DNA of 64,000 nucleotides from Hymenobacter armeniacus (GCF_014699055.1 NZ_JACXAC010000004.1:186001-250000); one strand, 5' to 3'; positions 45,396 to 53,157 are shown, counted from the first letter of the stretch. Program-made: numbers and translations. Notes: a model not told the origin generated them from the sequence alone.

Positions 45396-46489
45396 GGGTA
45401 TGGACGGGGTCTGCAAAGATACCCATTTGGCGGGAATGCAGGCAAGGCCCGTTTTCCGCCCCGCAAAATGCCCTCGCCGGCGTGTAAGGCCCGCTCGCAG
45501 GCCGGTATTCCGAACCCGCACCCCGGTTTGGGCCGCTCACATGCGCGTAGGATGAACTCACAACCCGGTTTGATGAATTCGCACGCGTGTATGCCGAAGT
45601 CGCACCCTTGTTTGACAAACTTGCCATGCGGTTTGACAAACTTGCACACCGGTTTGGGCAGCTCGCACGCCGGCTCAACGAGCTTACATCCGTCTGCCGG
45701 CAACATAAAAAAGGCCCCTATAACAGGGGCCAGCCAAGGCAAAATAGAAACACCAGCAGCTAAAGCTTCTCCAGGCGCAGGGGCTGAATCCAAACGAAAC
45801 AAAGCCGTTACCGGGGGGGCCAAGTGGTATTTGACCAACTCCCAGGTGCCCAGGTTGGCGTAGACCTTGCGCGTGTAGCCGATGCCCCGCGTGAGGTGGT
45901 AGGAGCGAACGAAAGCCCCTTTAGTGGAATCATGAACCGCGTCAATGCGCAGATGCACCGAGCGGGCGAAGCGGCCAGCGGGCACGCTCACCGGGAGAGT
46001 GTCGAGCAGGGTGGGGCCGGTGTTAGCAATGGGCTGACCCACCGGTAGCTGGGGGTATGACCACAGAAAGCCGATATCATACATATTTTCGGTGCTTTGC
46101 GTGACAAACCAGTGGCCGCTTTCTTCCTGGCTTTCGAAGAATTCCAAGCCGCGGAAGCCGCTGTTAGGACTGACGCCGGGGAAGTAGCGGCGGTTGGAGT
46201 GCCAGCAGGTGTAGTCGTAGAGCTCGGTGCAGGTGGGCAGGCCGTAGGTGGTCTGACCCGGCTGGAACACGCGCACCCGGCTGCCGATGACGGTGACCGT
46301 GTCCACTTCCACGGGGCTGGCGCCGCGCTTCTGGTAGACCCAGTAGGAGCCCCGGGGGAAATACCAGTAGGCCAGGAAGGCGGCCGGCGCCCGGGCCACC
46401 TGCGCGCATTCGGCGGGGCCGGCCGGCGCCTTTTGGCAGCCGCCGGCCAGCAAAATCACTGAAAATAAAGCAATGAGTACCCGTTCCAT
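45314..46489 (-). CDS. Lipoprotein of unknown function; 3' end probably frameshifted
   Basis: The gene starts at ATG 46489 with a lipoprotein signal (LIALFSVILLAGGC). The mature part has YWYFPRGSYWVYQKRG, a DTVTVIGSRVRVF strand and ends naturally at GIGYTRKVYANLGTWELVKYHL. The frame then runs on through an intrinsic terminator (45706-45731) and a tandem repeat to 45314, overlapping the next gene. A C7 run at 45813-45819 offers an explanation: with six Cs the protein would stop at TAA 45808-45810, just before the terminator. So the real product is probably ~227 residues, and the annotated extension with heptads beginning in Cys or Gly is likely spurious. The run may be a sequencing error or a phase-variable tract. 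Confidence 0.65.
   Translation of the reverse strand: MERVLIALFSVILLAGGCQKAPAGPAECAQVARAPAAFLAYWYFPRGSYWVYQKRGASPVEVDTVTVIGSRVRVFQPGQTTYGLPTCTELYDYTCWHSNRRYFPGVSPNSGFRGLEFFESQEESGHWFVTQSTENMYDIGFLWSYPQLPVGQPIANTGPTLLDTLPVSVPAGRFARSVHLRIDAVHDSTKGAFVRSYHLTRGIGYTRKVYANLGTWELVKYHLAPPVTALFRLDSAPAPGEALAAGVSILPWLAPVIGAFFMLPADGCKLVEPACELPKPVCKFVKPHGKFVKQGCDFGIHACEFIKPGCEFILRACERPKPGCGFGIPACERALHAGEGILRGGKRALPAFPPNGYLCRPRPYPCWLCFPVFGSRSALPCSPPRCCWYWA
45451..45692. repeat. Degenerate 21-bp tandem repeat array
   Basis: About eleven to twelve units of 21 bases follow the pattern CTCGCACnCCGGTTTGnnnAA, with CTCGCA and CGGTTTG the best conserved blocks and the rest variable. Because 21 is a multiple of three and stops are rare, several reading frames are open through it. 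It lies between the lipoprotein terminator and the gene at 45024. Confidence 0.85.
45706..45731 (-). terminator. Intrinsic terminator of the lipoprotein gene
   Basis: On the minus strand GGCCCCT and AGGGGCC form a stem around GTTAT, followed by six Ts. It falls inside the extended lipoprotein frame, about 80 bases after the stop that a one-base shift would create. Confidence 0.88.
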
Positions 46490-46946
46490 AAGATGATGTG
46501 AAAGTTGGCAAGAGCCATACAGCGACGCTGGCAGCGCAATCGTGACGCGCAACAGCAACCCCAGAAGTGCCGCTGAAAAGAACCCAGAAAAGAAAAACGT
46601 TACGGGTCGGAAGCCGACAAGCAGCGTGCAAAACCAACGAGGTGCACGAACGCCGAGTGCTCTGCCAAAAGGCGCAGAGAGCCAAGAGTTCGGGTGAAAA
46701 CTCAGGGTGGTGGGGCGGTGGAAGGCGCCCCAAGCTGGCCGCAGTGGAAAGGTGCTGGCCAGTAGGTCAAATATATACCGGCAGGCTTAGTGCAGCGGAA
46801 GGCCTAATCGAGAATTATGTAGGCTTGTCAGGCCTTCCCGGTGCAAGAAAAAGCGTTGCCGTAACAACAGCGCAAAGCTCCGGCTGCAACGGCAACCAGA
46901 GCTTTACTGATACACGCGCGGCCAGGTCGGCGGCGCATGTAATTGC
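46490..46946. other. Gene-free intergenic region with one large hairpin
   Basis: I see no credible gene here. The one open frame (plus strand, from 46567) is low in protein-like features. GGAAGGCCT at 46797-46805 pairs perfectly with AGGCCTTCC at 46830-46838 around a 24-base loop. A second imperfect stem, AAAGCTCCGG/CCAGAGCTTT (about 46873-46906), lies next to the end of the DUF4268 gene. Confidence 0.6.
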
Positions 46947-47408
46947 TTATTTCAGCGCCTCAAACGTGTACTGCGCATCGGCCCAAAAGGCATCGAGCGC
47001 CACGATGCGGGGCTTGAAAAACGAGATGAGCTTGGGCCAGTCGTCGCGGTTGAATAGGTTCACCGGCTGTAGCTCCGTGTAGATGCAGCTCAGCGGCAGG
47101 CCCTGGGCGTCCAGGGCCTCTTCTTCCCAAATCCATTCCTCGCCCAGCGTTTCGTGCAGCAAGGTTTTCAGCTCCCGGAACTGCTCAAAAAACAGCTCCC
47201 GAATGCCCGGGTCCGGGTGGTTCAGCTCGATGGCGATTTTGGCCTGCCGGTTGTCGGCCTGCATCCGAAAATACAGGTGCTTGATGCCCGTCTTGTAGTT
47301 AATCCAGTTGGTGGTTTCGCCCTCGGCCGAGGGCACGGGGGCCATGTATTGCCCAAAGGCGGTCCAGAAAGCCTGGCGCAGTTGGGTAGCTTCCGCTTTG
47401 CTATACAT
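46947..47408 (-). CDS. DUF4268-domain protein
   Basis: A 153-residue cytoplasmic protein (ATG at 47408). It matches the DUF4268 pattern: FWTAFGQYMAPVPSAEG, NWINYKTGIKHLYFRMQADN, AKIAIELNHPDPGIRELFFEQF and WPKLISFFKPRIVALDAFW. These small proteins occur throughout Bacteroidota and resemble the C-terminal part of some restriction-linked proteins, but their role is unknown. A palindromic element lies immediately upstream. Confidence 0.9.
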   Translation of the reverse strand: MYSKAEATQLRQAFWTAFGQYMAPVPSAEGETTNWINYKTGIKHLYFRMQADNRQAKIAIELNHPDPGIRELFFEQFRELKTLLHETLGEEWIWEEEALDAQGLPLSCIYTELQPVNLFNRDDWPKLISFFKPRIVALDAFWADAQYTFEALK

Positions 47409-47459
47409 TTTTTTGGGGAGAAGGGTAGGAAGGGAGGTGGGAAAAGGTAGAAAAAGAAC

Positions 47460-47558
47460 GTCATGCTGAGCGCAGCCGAAGCATCTCGCGTGCAATAGTA
47501 AACCCAATCGATTGGATTACTACCCCACGCGAGATGCTTCGGCTGCGCTCAGCATGAC
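47460..47558. repeat. Intergenic palindromic element, subfamily B (perfect 33-bp arms)
   Basis: Arms 47460-47492 and 47526-47558 are perfect complements starting GTCATGCTGAGCGCAGCCG. The loop has AGTAA...TTACT around CAATCGATTG, itself a palindrome. It lies between the DUF4268 gene and the small lipoprotein gene, both on the minus strand. Confidence 0.95.
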
Positions 47559-47609
47559 ATGCTGCTCCTTTTCCCCTCTCCCCACCTTCTCCCAGATTCC
47601 CCAATAGAA

Positions 47610-48017
47610 CTACAGCGGCGTGGCCCACCAGCCGGCCTCGTTGCTCTGAATGGCCACGCCACCGGCGTTGTGGTAGTATTCTTCCACACACTCTTTAAAG
47701 CCGGGGTTGTTGGTGCTGGCGAAGCACACGGCGTGGTCGGCGGTGGGCAGCGGGCCGGTGTGCATGGCAAACACGCTGCCCCGCTCGGCCTTCGTGATGA
47801 TGAGGTAGGTCGTGTCGTTGAGCTTGCCCAGGCTGGCGTCGAACACCTCGCCGTAGGCTTTGTCGGGCGTCACTTCCACGCGGTAGGCGGCGTTGCCGGC
47901 CGGGTGCTGCATGATGCCGGCCTGACCGTTTTTGTCGCAGCTCAGCAAGCCCAACAAGCTCGCCGAAGCAACGGCGGCGGAGGCTAGCCGGGAAAAGAGT
48001 AAAGGTGTGCGTTTCAT
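47610..48017 (-). CDS. Small lipoprotein, unknown function
   Basis: A 135-residue protein (ATG at 48017) with a lipoprotein signal (ASASLLGLLSC). The mature part includes YRVEVTPDKAYGEVFDASLG, TTYLIITKAERGSVF and a C-terminus with two cysteines (HAVCFAST, FKECVEEYY). No named family is recognised. It stands alone between palindromic elements. Confidence 0.72.
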   Translation of the reverse strand: MKRTPLLFSRLASAAVASASLLGLLSCDKNGQAGIMQHPAGNAAYRVEVTPDKAYGEVFDASLGKLNDTTYLIITKAERGSVFAMHTGPLPTADHAVCFASTNNPGFKECVEEYYHNAGGVAIQSNEAGWWATPL

Positions 48018-48151
48018 AAGCAGCAAAGCAAAGGGTGACTGGGTGGCGCTGAACCGGCTGCGGCGGCTCAGCTAGCCGCGGCCCGCTTCCGGTAAGGTGG
48101 AGATTGCAGGTCCAAGATAATCCATTTTTACTGCTATTGCGCAACACAGGC

Positions 48152-48195
48152 AAAAAAAAGGCCGCTCCGCAGCCCGGGCAGGCTGCGGAGCGACC
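48152..48195 (-). terminator. Intrinsic terminator of udk
   Basis: On the minus strand CGCTCCGCAGCC pairs with GGCTGCGGAGCG around TGCCCG and is followed by CCTTTTTTTTG. It lies just beyond the udk stop. Confidence 0.93.
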
Positions 48196-48219
48196 GCTAC
48201 CGAAATGGCCGGCGCGCGG

Positions 48220-48846
48220 CTAGCGTTGCGCCGCTACTTTGCCCTGCAGAAAGCCCACCAGCACCTCCAGCCCTTTCTCGAAGTGGCGGTTGTTGGGAAT
48301 CACGATGTCGGCGTAATGCTTGTAGGGCGCGATGAATTGCTCGTAAGTCGGTGCCACGTGGTGGGTGTAGCGGTAGAGCACGTCGGCCAGGTCGTAGCCC
48401 CGCTCGTCGCGGTCGCGGATGATGCGGCGGTGCAGCTTCACGTGCTCCTGGGCGTCGATGTACACCTTGAGGTCGAGCAGCTTGGCAATCTCCTCGAAGT
48501 GAAACACGAAGATGCCCTCCACCACCACAATGGGCGCCGGCCGAAACACCAGCTCCTTGGGCGTTACGGCCGCATTGTTGAAGGTGTACTCCTTGCGGCG
48601 CACCTCGTGGCCTTGGCTGATGCGCAGCACGTCGTCGGCGTAGGCCGCGGCGTCGATGCTGGCGGGCAGGTCGAAGTTTTCCACGCCTTGGTCGTCGCGC
48701 AGCTGTTTTTCGCGGGGGTGGTAATAGTTGTCCTGCGAAATCAGGCAAATCTCCTCTTCGGGAAAGGACGCCAGGAGCCGGCGCAAAAACGTGGTTTTAC
48801 CAGAAGCGCTGCCGCCGGTGATGCCAATTAGATACGGGGTGTGCAT
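48220..48846 (-). CDS. udk: Uridine kinase
   Basis: A 208-residue P-loop kinase that phosphorylates uridine and cytidine in pyrimidine salvage. Walker A is GGSASGKTT; SQDNYYHPRE, NFDLPASID, VVVEGIFVF and RRIIRDRDERG are the expected signatures. I start at ATG 48846 (MHTPYLIGI), which puts the P-loop at residue ~10. A strong terminator follows. Confidence 0.95.
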   Translation of the reverse strand: MHTPYLIGITGGSASGKTTFLRRLLASFPEEEICLISQDNYYHPREKQLRDDQGVENFDLPASIDAAAYADDVLRISQGHEVRRKEYTFNNAAVTPKELVFRPAPIVVVEGIFVFHFEEIAKLLDLKVYIDAQEHVKLHRRIIRDRDERGYDLADVLYRYTHHVAPTYEQFIAPYKHYADIVIPNNRHFEKGLEVLVGFLQGKVAAQR

Positions 48847-48910
48847 AGCAGGCAAAGATAACGCGCGGCGCACTGAGGAAGGAAAAAGAGAAGCGAAGAA
48901 TTGAACCCGG

Positions 48911-48950
48911 CAATCATCCTGAGCTGTCTCGGCAAGCTCGACATGACCGG
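48911..48950. repeat. Chimeric fragment of the palindromic element family
   Basis: ATCATCCTGAGCTG resembles the start of subfamily A, but it is joined to TCGGCAAGCTCGACATGAC, whose complement GTCATGTCGAGCTTGCCGA looks like the start of a related family. It sits between udk and rdgB. Confidence 0.55.
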
Positions 48951-48967
48951 TCTGTTCCGACCTGTTC

Positions 48968-49555
48968 TTATTCCTGCTTCAAAAACGCCAACAGCCCCGC
49001 CACCGCCCGTGCCCGGTGGCTGATGCGGTTTTTCTCGGTGCTGCTCATTTCGGCGAAGCTGCGCCCGTCGCCCTCAGCGGGCACAAACACCGGGTCGTAG
49101 CCGAAGCCGCCCGTGCCGTGGGCTTCTTCCGTAATGTGGCCCGCCACCTCGCCGGCAAACTCGTGCACGCTGCCATCGGCCTGGGCCAGGGCCACCACCG
49201 TGCGGAAGCGCGCCGAGCGGTCGGCGGCGCCGCGCAGCTCCTGCAGCAGCTTGGCCACGTTGTCTTCGGCCCGGCGCTGGGGCCCGGCGTAGCGCGCCGA
49301 GTACACGCCGGGTTCGCCGTTGAGGGCCGTTACTTCGAGGCCGGTATCGTCGGCGAAGCAGGCCACGCCGTAGTGCTGGCGCACGTATTCGGCCTTCTGG
49401 CGGGCGTTGCCTTCCAGGGTGTCCTGGGTTTCGGGCAGCTCCTCGTGGCAGCCAATGTCGGCCAGGCTCAGCAGCGTGAGGCCCGCTGGCAGCAGTGGCC
49501 GGATTTCGTCGAGCTTGTGTGCATTGTTGGAAGCGAAGCAAAGTTGGGTAAGCAA
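48968..49555 (-). CDS. rdgB: Non-canonical purine NTP pyrophosphatase (RdgB/HAM1)
   Basis: A 195-residue nucleotide-pool sanitising enzyme that hydrolyses ITP/XTP (and deoxy forms). Signatures: CFASNNAHKLDEI at the N-terminus, CFADDTGLEVTALNGEPGVYSARYAG, GGFGYDPVFVP and KNRISHRARAV. The start is TTG at 49555; there is no ATG or GTG close by, and the family normally starts a few residues before this motif. A subfamily B palindrome lies upstream. Confidence 0.95.
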   Translation of the reverse strand: MLTQLCFASNNAHKLDEIRPLLPAGLTLLSLADIGCHEELPETQDTLEGNARQKAEYVRQHYGVACFADDTGLEVTALNGEPGVYSARYAGPQRRAEDNVAKLLQELRGAADRSARFRTVVALAQADGSVHEFAGEVAGHITEEAHGTGGFGYDPVFVPAEGDGRSFAEMSSTEKNRISHRARAVAGLLAFLKQE

Positions 49556-49583
49556 GGGAGAAAGTATGTTGGGTTTAAATCAA

Positions 49584-49676
49584 AACGTCATGCTGAGCGC
49601 AGTCGAAGCATCTCGCGTGCAGCAGGAATTATTACTTGCGCGGGAGAGATGCTTCGACTGCGCTCAGCATGACGTT
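49584..49676. repeat. Intergenic palindromic element, subfamily B (perfect 31-bp arms)
   Basis: Arms 49584-49614 and 49646-49676 are perfect complements containing CGTCATGCTGAGCGCAGTCG. The loop includes GAATTATTACTTG, related to the TTACT loop signature. It lies between rdgB and the FN3-like gene. Confidence 0.95.
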
Positions 49677-49695
49677 CTACGTAATGGCAAATCCT

Positions 49696-50154
49696 TTACC
49701 TAAACATCGACTTGATGGTGCCCCAGGAGCGCTGCACGGCGCTGGGCGTGCCGGCCAGCACCGTGAGGTAGCTCTGGTCGCCGGTGGGGCTGTGCACGGT
49801 GAGGCGGTAGGTGAAAGGCCCCCCGGCCGAGGGCGCGGGCGTGCCGGGCGTGCTGCCGGGCGTGGTGCGAAACACGTTGGCGTCGTAGTACTGGTAGCGG
49901 CGCTGCCCGTTGGGCACCACGCTGGTCACCGTGCTGTAGCTGGTTTCGGTGGCCGACTTGCGGGCCAGCTCGAAGCCCGTCACGTCGGCTTCGCTGTTCA
50001 CTTCCCAGTCTATGCGCACCCGAGTGCCTTCGTAGGCGGCGGTGAACATGGTGAGCGACGCGGCCACGGCCAGCACGGCGCTGCACAACACCAGCAGCAG
50101 GGCTGCGGGGCCGGAGCGGCGAATCAGGCGACGGACGGGTACAAGTTTCAGCAC
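49696..50154 (-). CDS. Membrane-anchored protein with FN3-like domain, unknown function
   Basis: A 152-residue protein. A membrane/signal helix ([20 protein letters not shown]) is followed by a fibronectin-III-like module: [22 protein letters not shown] ... [10 protein letters not shown] ... [13 protein letters not shown] chose GTG at 50154 because a well-formed promoter (-7 at 50188-50195) places the transcription start near 50181, so the TTG at 50190 cannot be used. Function unknown; a periplasmic or surface structural role is likely. Confidence 0.75.
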   Translation of the reverse strand: MLKLVPVRRLIRRSGPAALLLVLCSAVLAVAASLTMFTAAYEGTRVRIDWEVNSEADVTGFELARKSATETSYSTVTSVVPNGQRRYQYYDANVFRTTPGSTPGTPAPSAGGPFTYRLTVHSPTGDQSYLTVLAGTPSAVQRSWGTIKSMFR

Positions 50155-50187
50155 ACGCAGCAGCGGGCCCCGAGTGAGGGCCGAATT

Positions 50188-50218
50188 CAAATGTACAACC
50201 TTTTCGGAAAGGCAACAA
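50188..50218 (-). promoter_or_regulatory. Bacteroidota promoter (TTG-N20-TACATTTG) for the FN3-like gene
   Basis: On the minus strand TTG (50216-50218) is followed after 20 bases by TACATTTG (50188-50195), matching the -33/-7 consensus in sequence and spacing. Confidence 0.8.
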
Positions 50219-50272
50219 CCTCAGGAGCACGGCTTGCCCGGCCCGAAGCTGCGGAAAATGTTGGCGCCAGGG

Positions 50273-50303
50273 TTGGGTATTTCGGAGCTAAGCTGTACTT
50301 TTG
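50273..50303 (+). promoter_or_regulatory. Bacteroidota promoter (TTG-N20-TACTTTTG) for rpmE
   Basis: TTG at 50273-50275 and TACTTTTG at 50296-50303 are separated by 20 bases. The predicted start lies about 45 bases before the L31 ATG. Confidence 0.8.
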
Positions 50304-50355
50304 CAGTCCCTTCCGCAAAATCGGCAGGGTTCAACCGGTAAAACTGACCCTCGAT

Positions 50356-50625
50356 ATGAAAAAGGACACCCACCCCGAGTACCAGGAAGTCGTATTCCAG
50401 GACTCCTCTTCGGATTTCAAGTTCATCACCCGCTCCACGATGAAGCCGACCGACACCATCACGATGGAAGACGGCAAGACGTACCCGCTGGTGAAAATTG
50501 AAGTGAGCTCGGCCTCGCACCCCTTCTACACCGGCAAAAACATGTTCATCGACACGGCCGGTCGCGTGGAGAAATTCCGCAGCCGCTACGCCAAGAAGGA
50601 GCAGAGCAGCGCCAACAAAGAATAG
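50356..50625 (+). CDS. rpmE: Ribosomal protein bL31, type B (zinc-free)
   Basis: An 89-residue ribosomal protein (ATG at 50356, [18 protein letters not shown]). The conserved [28 protein letters not shown] core identifies L31, and the absence of any cysteine marks the type B, zinc-independent form that bacteria often use under zinc limitation. Here it has its own strong promoter and terminator. A frame 240 codons longer upstream is a shadow. Confidence 0.96.
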   Translation: MKKDTHPEYQEVVFQDSSSDFKFITRSTMKPTDTITMEDGKTYPLVKIEVSSASHPFYTGKNMFIDTAGRVEKFRSRYAKKEQSSANKE

Positions 50626-50628
50626 CTT

Positions 50629-50804
50629 TTTAGTTGTTAGTTGCTTGTTGTCAGTTATTAAGCTGATGAGCGGGCAGCCAAAAGCTCCCGGTAGCCCAGC
50701 TGCCGGGAGCTTTTCTTTTTACGATAACCGAACTTTGCCCCGGCGTTGTCTGCCCCGGCTTTGGTCCGGCCCCGACAACTGACAACAAGCAACTGACAAC
50801 TACC
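50629..50804. repeat. Inverted repeat enclosing the rpmE terminator
   Basis: TTAGTTGTTAGTTGCTTG on the left (50630 on) pairs with CAAGCAACTGACAACTA on the right (ending about 50804). The rpmE terminator lies inside. The word family matches the repeats at 33671 and 44898. The right end touches the GlmU-like gene's ATG. Confidence 0.85.
50680..50718 (+). terminator. Intrinsic terminator of rpmE
   Basis: AAAAGCTCCCGG and CCGGGAGCTTTT form a hairpin followed by CTTTTT. Confidence 0.92.
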
Positions 50805-50807
50805 TCC

Positions 50808-52019
50808 ATGCACGTTCTGCTTTTCGACGACCCGGCCATCCGGCCGCACCTGTTGCCTTTCACGTTCACGCGGCCGGTGGCGGCGCTGCGCTGCGGCATC
50901 CTCACGCTGGCCGAAAAGTGGCAATGCCGGTTGGGCGTCGAGGCCGTGGGCTACCTCACGCAGCCGTACCTGCAGGCCAAGTTCCCGGCGGGTGACGTGC
51001 GCGGCGCGGCCCTCATCGTCAACGGCGCCGTGTGCCCCGACGACCTGCTCGCGCGCCAAGTGCAGGCCCTGCTGCCCGGCCAGGCCCTGTACTGCGACGA
51101 GTTGCTGGTGGCCGCCCACGTGGCCGACGCCTCGCTGGTGGCCGAACTCATTCAGGACGGCATTCCCGAAACCCGGCAGGTGGCCGAGCCCGTGACGGTG
51201 ATTGACCGCCCGTGGCAGCTGTTTCTGCGCAACGGCGTGGAAATCCGCCGCGACTTTGCCCTGCTCACCCAGGGCCGCACCTCGCAGCCCGTCGGCGATG
51301 CCCACACCATTGTGTATGGCGCCGAGAATATCTTCATTGAGGAAGGCGTAAAAATCCGCGCGGCCATTCTCAACGCCGAGGACGGCCCCATCTACCTGGG
51401 CAAAAACGCGCAGGTGCACGAGGGCGCCATCATCAAGGGGCCGCTGGCGCTGTGCGAGGGCGCCCACATCAACGCCGGGGCCAAAATGCGCGGCGACAAC
51501 ACCGTGGGACCGTTCTCGAAGGTGGGCGGCGAAGTGGGCAACAGCATTTTGCTGGGCTACAGCAACAAGGGCCACGACGGCTACTTGGGCAACTCCGTCA
51601 TCGGCGAGTGGTGCAACCTGGGGGCCGACACCAACACCTCCAACCTCAAGAACAACTACGCGCCCGTCAAAATCTGGAGCCACGCCGCCAGTCGCTTCGT
51701 CGACACCGGCCAGACCTTCTGCGGTCTGATGATGGGCGACCACAGCAAGTGCGGCATCAACACCATGTTCAACACCGGCACGGTGGTGGGCGTGGGGGCC
51801 AACATTTTCGGGGCCGGCTTTCCGCGCACCTTCATCCCGAGCTTTAGCTGGGGTGGCGCGGCGGGCTTCGAAACCTTCAAGCTGCCCAAAGTAGGGGAGG
51901 TGGCCGAGCGCGTGATGGCCCGCCGCAACCTGCCGTATGATGCCGTGGAGCAAGGCATCATGCAGGAAGTATTTGCGGCTACGGAAGGCGATAGAATCTG
52001 GGAAAAGGCTAAAGCATGA
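50808..52019 (+). CDS. GlmU-like nucleotidyltransferase-family protein
   Basis: A 403-residue protein (ATG at 50808). The N-terminal ~190 residues look like a sugar-nucleotidyltransferase domain of a divergent type (MHVLLFDDPAIRPHLLPFTF, ...CGILTLAEKW), and from ~200 a left-handed beta-helix with hexapeptide repeats follows (YLGKNAQVHEGAIIKGPLAL, GAHINAGAKMRGDNTVGPF, NSVIGEWCNLGADTNTSNL), as in Bacteroidota GlmU-like proteins. The canonical LxGGxGTR pyrophosphorylase loop is not seen, so the catalytic role is uncertain. The stop overlaps the start of holB (ATGA). Confidence 0.9.
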   Translation: MHVLLFDDPAIRPHLLPFTFTRPVAALRCGILTLAEKWQCRLGVEAVGYLTQPYLQAKFPAGDVRGAALIVNGAVCPDDLLARQVQALLPGQALYCDELLVAAHVADASLVAELIQDGIPETRQVAEPVTVIDRPWQLFLRNGVEIRRDFALLTQGRTSQPVGDAHTIVYGAENIFIEEGVKIRAAILNAEDGPIYLGKNAQVHEGAIIKGPLALCEGAHINAGAKMRGDNTVGPFSKVGGEVGNSILLGYSNKGHDGYLGNSVIGEWCNLGADTNTSNLKNNYAPVKIWSHAASRFVDTGQTFCGLMMGDHSKCGINTMFNTGTVVGVGANIFGAGFPRTFIPSFSWGGAAGFETFKLPKVGEVAERVMARRNLPYDAVEQGIMQEVFAATEGDRIWEKAKA

Positions 52020-53146
52020 CCTTCGCCGAAATTCCCAACCAAACCGCCGTCAAGCAGCTCCTGCGCCAGTCGGTGCAGCGGCAGCACGTGGCGCATGCCC
52101 AGCTGTTTCGCGGCAGCGAGGGCGGCGCTGCGCTGGCGCTGGCATTGGCCTACGCGCAGTTTTTGAACTGTGAGGAACGCGCGCCCGGTGCCGCCGACAG
52201 CTGCGGCCACTGCCCGGCCTGCACCAAAATAGCCAAGCTGGCCCACCCCGACCTGAACTTCATCGTGCCCGTCACCACCACCAAAACGGTGACCAAGGAC
52301 GCGGTGAGCAGCAAGTTCATGGCCGAGTGGCGCACCTTCGTGCTCGACAACCCCTACCAGGGCCTCAACGACTGGATGCAGCACATCGGGGCCGAAAACA
52401 AGCAGGGCAACATCAGCAAGGACGAGGCCGTGCAGATTCTGAAGCTGGTGAGCCTGAAGGCCTTTGAGGCGCGGTTCAAAATCGTCATCGTCTGGCTGCC
52501 TGAGCTCATGCACCCGGCGGCCGCCAATGCCGTGCTCAAGCTGCTGGAGGAGCCGCCGCCCGCCACCATCTTCCTGCTGGTGAGCCACGCGCCCGAGCAG
52601 CTGTTGCCCACCATCATCAGCCGGGTGCAGCCGGTGGTGGTGCGCCCGTTTTCCGAAGATGACATAACCGGCTTCCTGCACACCGCCTACCAGGTGCCCG
52701 AGGTGAAGGCCCGCCAGGTGGCGCAGCTGGCCGAGGGCAGCCTGGGCGCCGCCATCGCCAGCCGCGACGCCAACGCCGACCACGACTATTTTGAGTTTTT
52801 TGCGAAGTGGATGCGCCAGTGCTACAGCCAGAAAGCGGCCGACATTCTCAAGCAAAGCGACGAATTCCAAAAGCTGGGCCGCGAAAACCAGAAGGAACTG
52901 CTGAGCTACTCGCTGGGCCTGCTGCGCAAGGTGCTGCTGTTTGGCATCGACCCGAAATTTGTGCCCCACCTGGCCAGCGGCGAGCAGCAGTTCGTAACCG
53001 GCTTCGCCCGTTTCGTGACGCCGCGCAATGCCGACCTGTTAACCAAAGAACTCACCGACGCCCACTACCACATCGAGCGCAACGCCAACGCCAAAATGGT
53101 GTTTGTGGACAGCTCCTTGCGGCTAGGGGGATTTTTGCGCGCCTGA
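52016..53146 (+). CDS. holB: DNA polymerase III subunit delta'
   Basis: A 376-residue clamp-loader subunit (ATG at 52016). The zinc-binding cluster C..CGHCPAC is present, followed by NFIVPVTTTKTV and the conserved AANAVLKLLEEPPPATIFLLVSH and LPTIISRVQPV segments of delta'. There is no intact Walker A, as expected for delta', which is a structural rather than ATP-hydrolysing subunit. It overlaps the GlmU-like gene by four bases and is presumably translationally coupled to it. Confidence 0.93.
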   Translation: MTFAEIPNQTAVKQLLRQSVQRQHVAHAQLFRGSEGGAALALALAYAQFLNCEERAPGAADSCGHCPACTKIAKLAHPDLNFIVPVTTTKTVTKDAVSSKFMAEWRTFVLDNPYQGLNDWMQHIGAENKQGNISKDEAVQILKLVSLKAFEARFKIVIVWLPELMHPAAANAVLKLLEEPPPATIFLLVSHAPEQLLPTIISRVQPVVVRPFSEDDITGFLHTAYQVPEVKARQVAQLAEGSLGAAIASRDANADHDYFEFFAKWMRQCYSQKAADILKQSDEFQKLGRENQKELLSYSLGLLRKVLLFGIDPKFVPHLASGEQQFVTGFARFVTPRNADLLTKELTDAHYHIERNANAKMVFVDSSLRLGGFLRA

Positions 53147-53157
53147 ATGAAAAAGCA

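Noticed and set aside
45451..45692. CRISPR array
   Set aside because: The repeats are 21 bp, directly adjacent and degenerate with no unique spacers of 30 bases or so, and no cas genes are near.
45314..45705. A real Cys-rich heptad-repeat domain at the C-terminus of the lipoprotein
   Set aside because: The frame passes through an intrinsic terminator and overlaps the next gene; a one-base change in a C7 run gives a natural stop. It is kept only as a question in the findings.
46567..47082. 171-codon plus-strand open frame
   Set aside because: It has no protein-like features, contains hairpin DNA and runs antisense into the DUF4268 gene.
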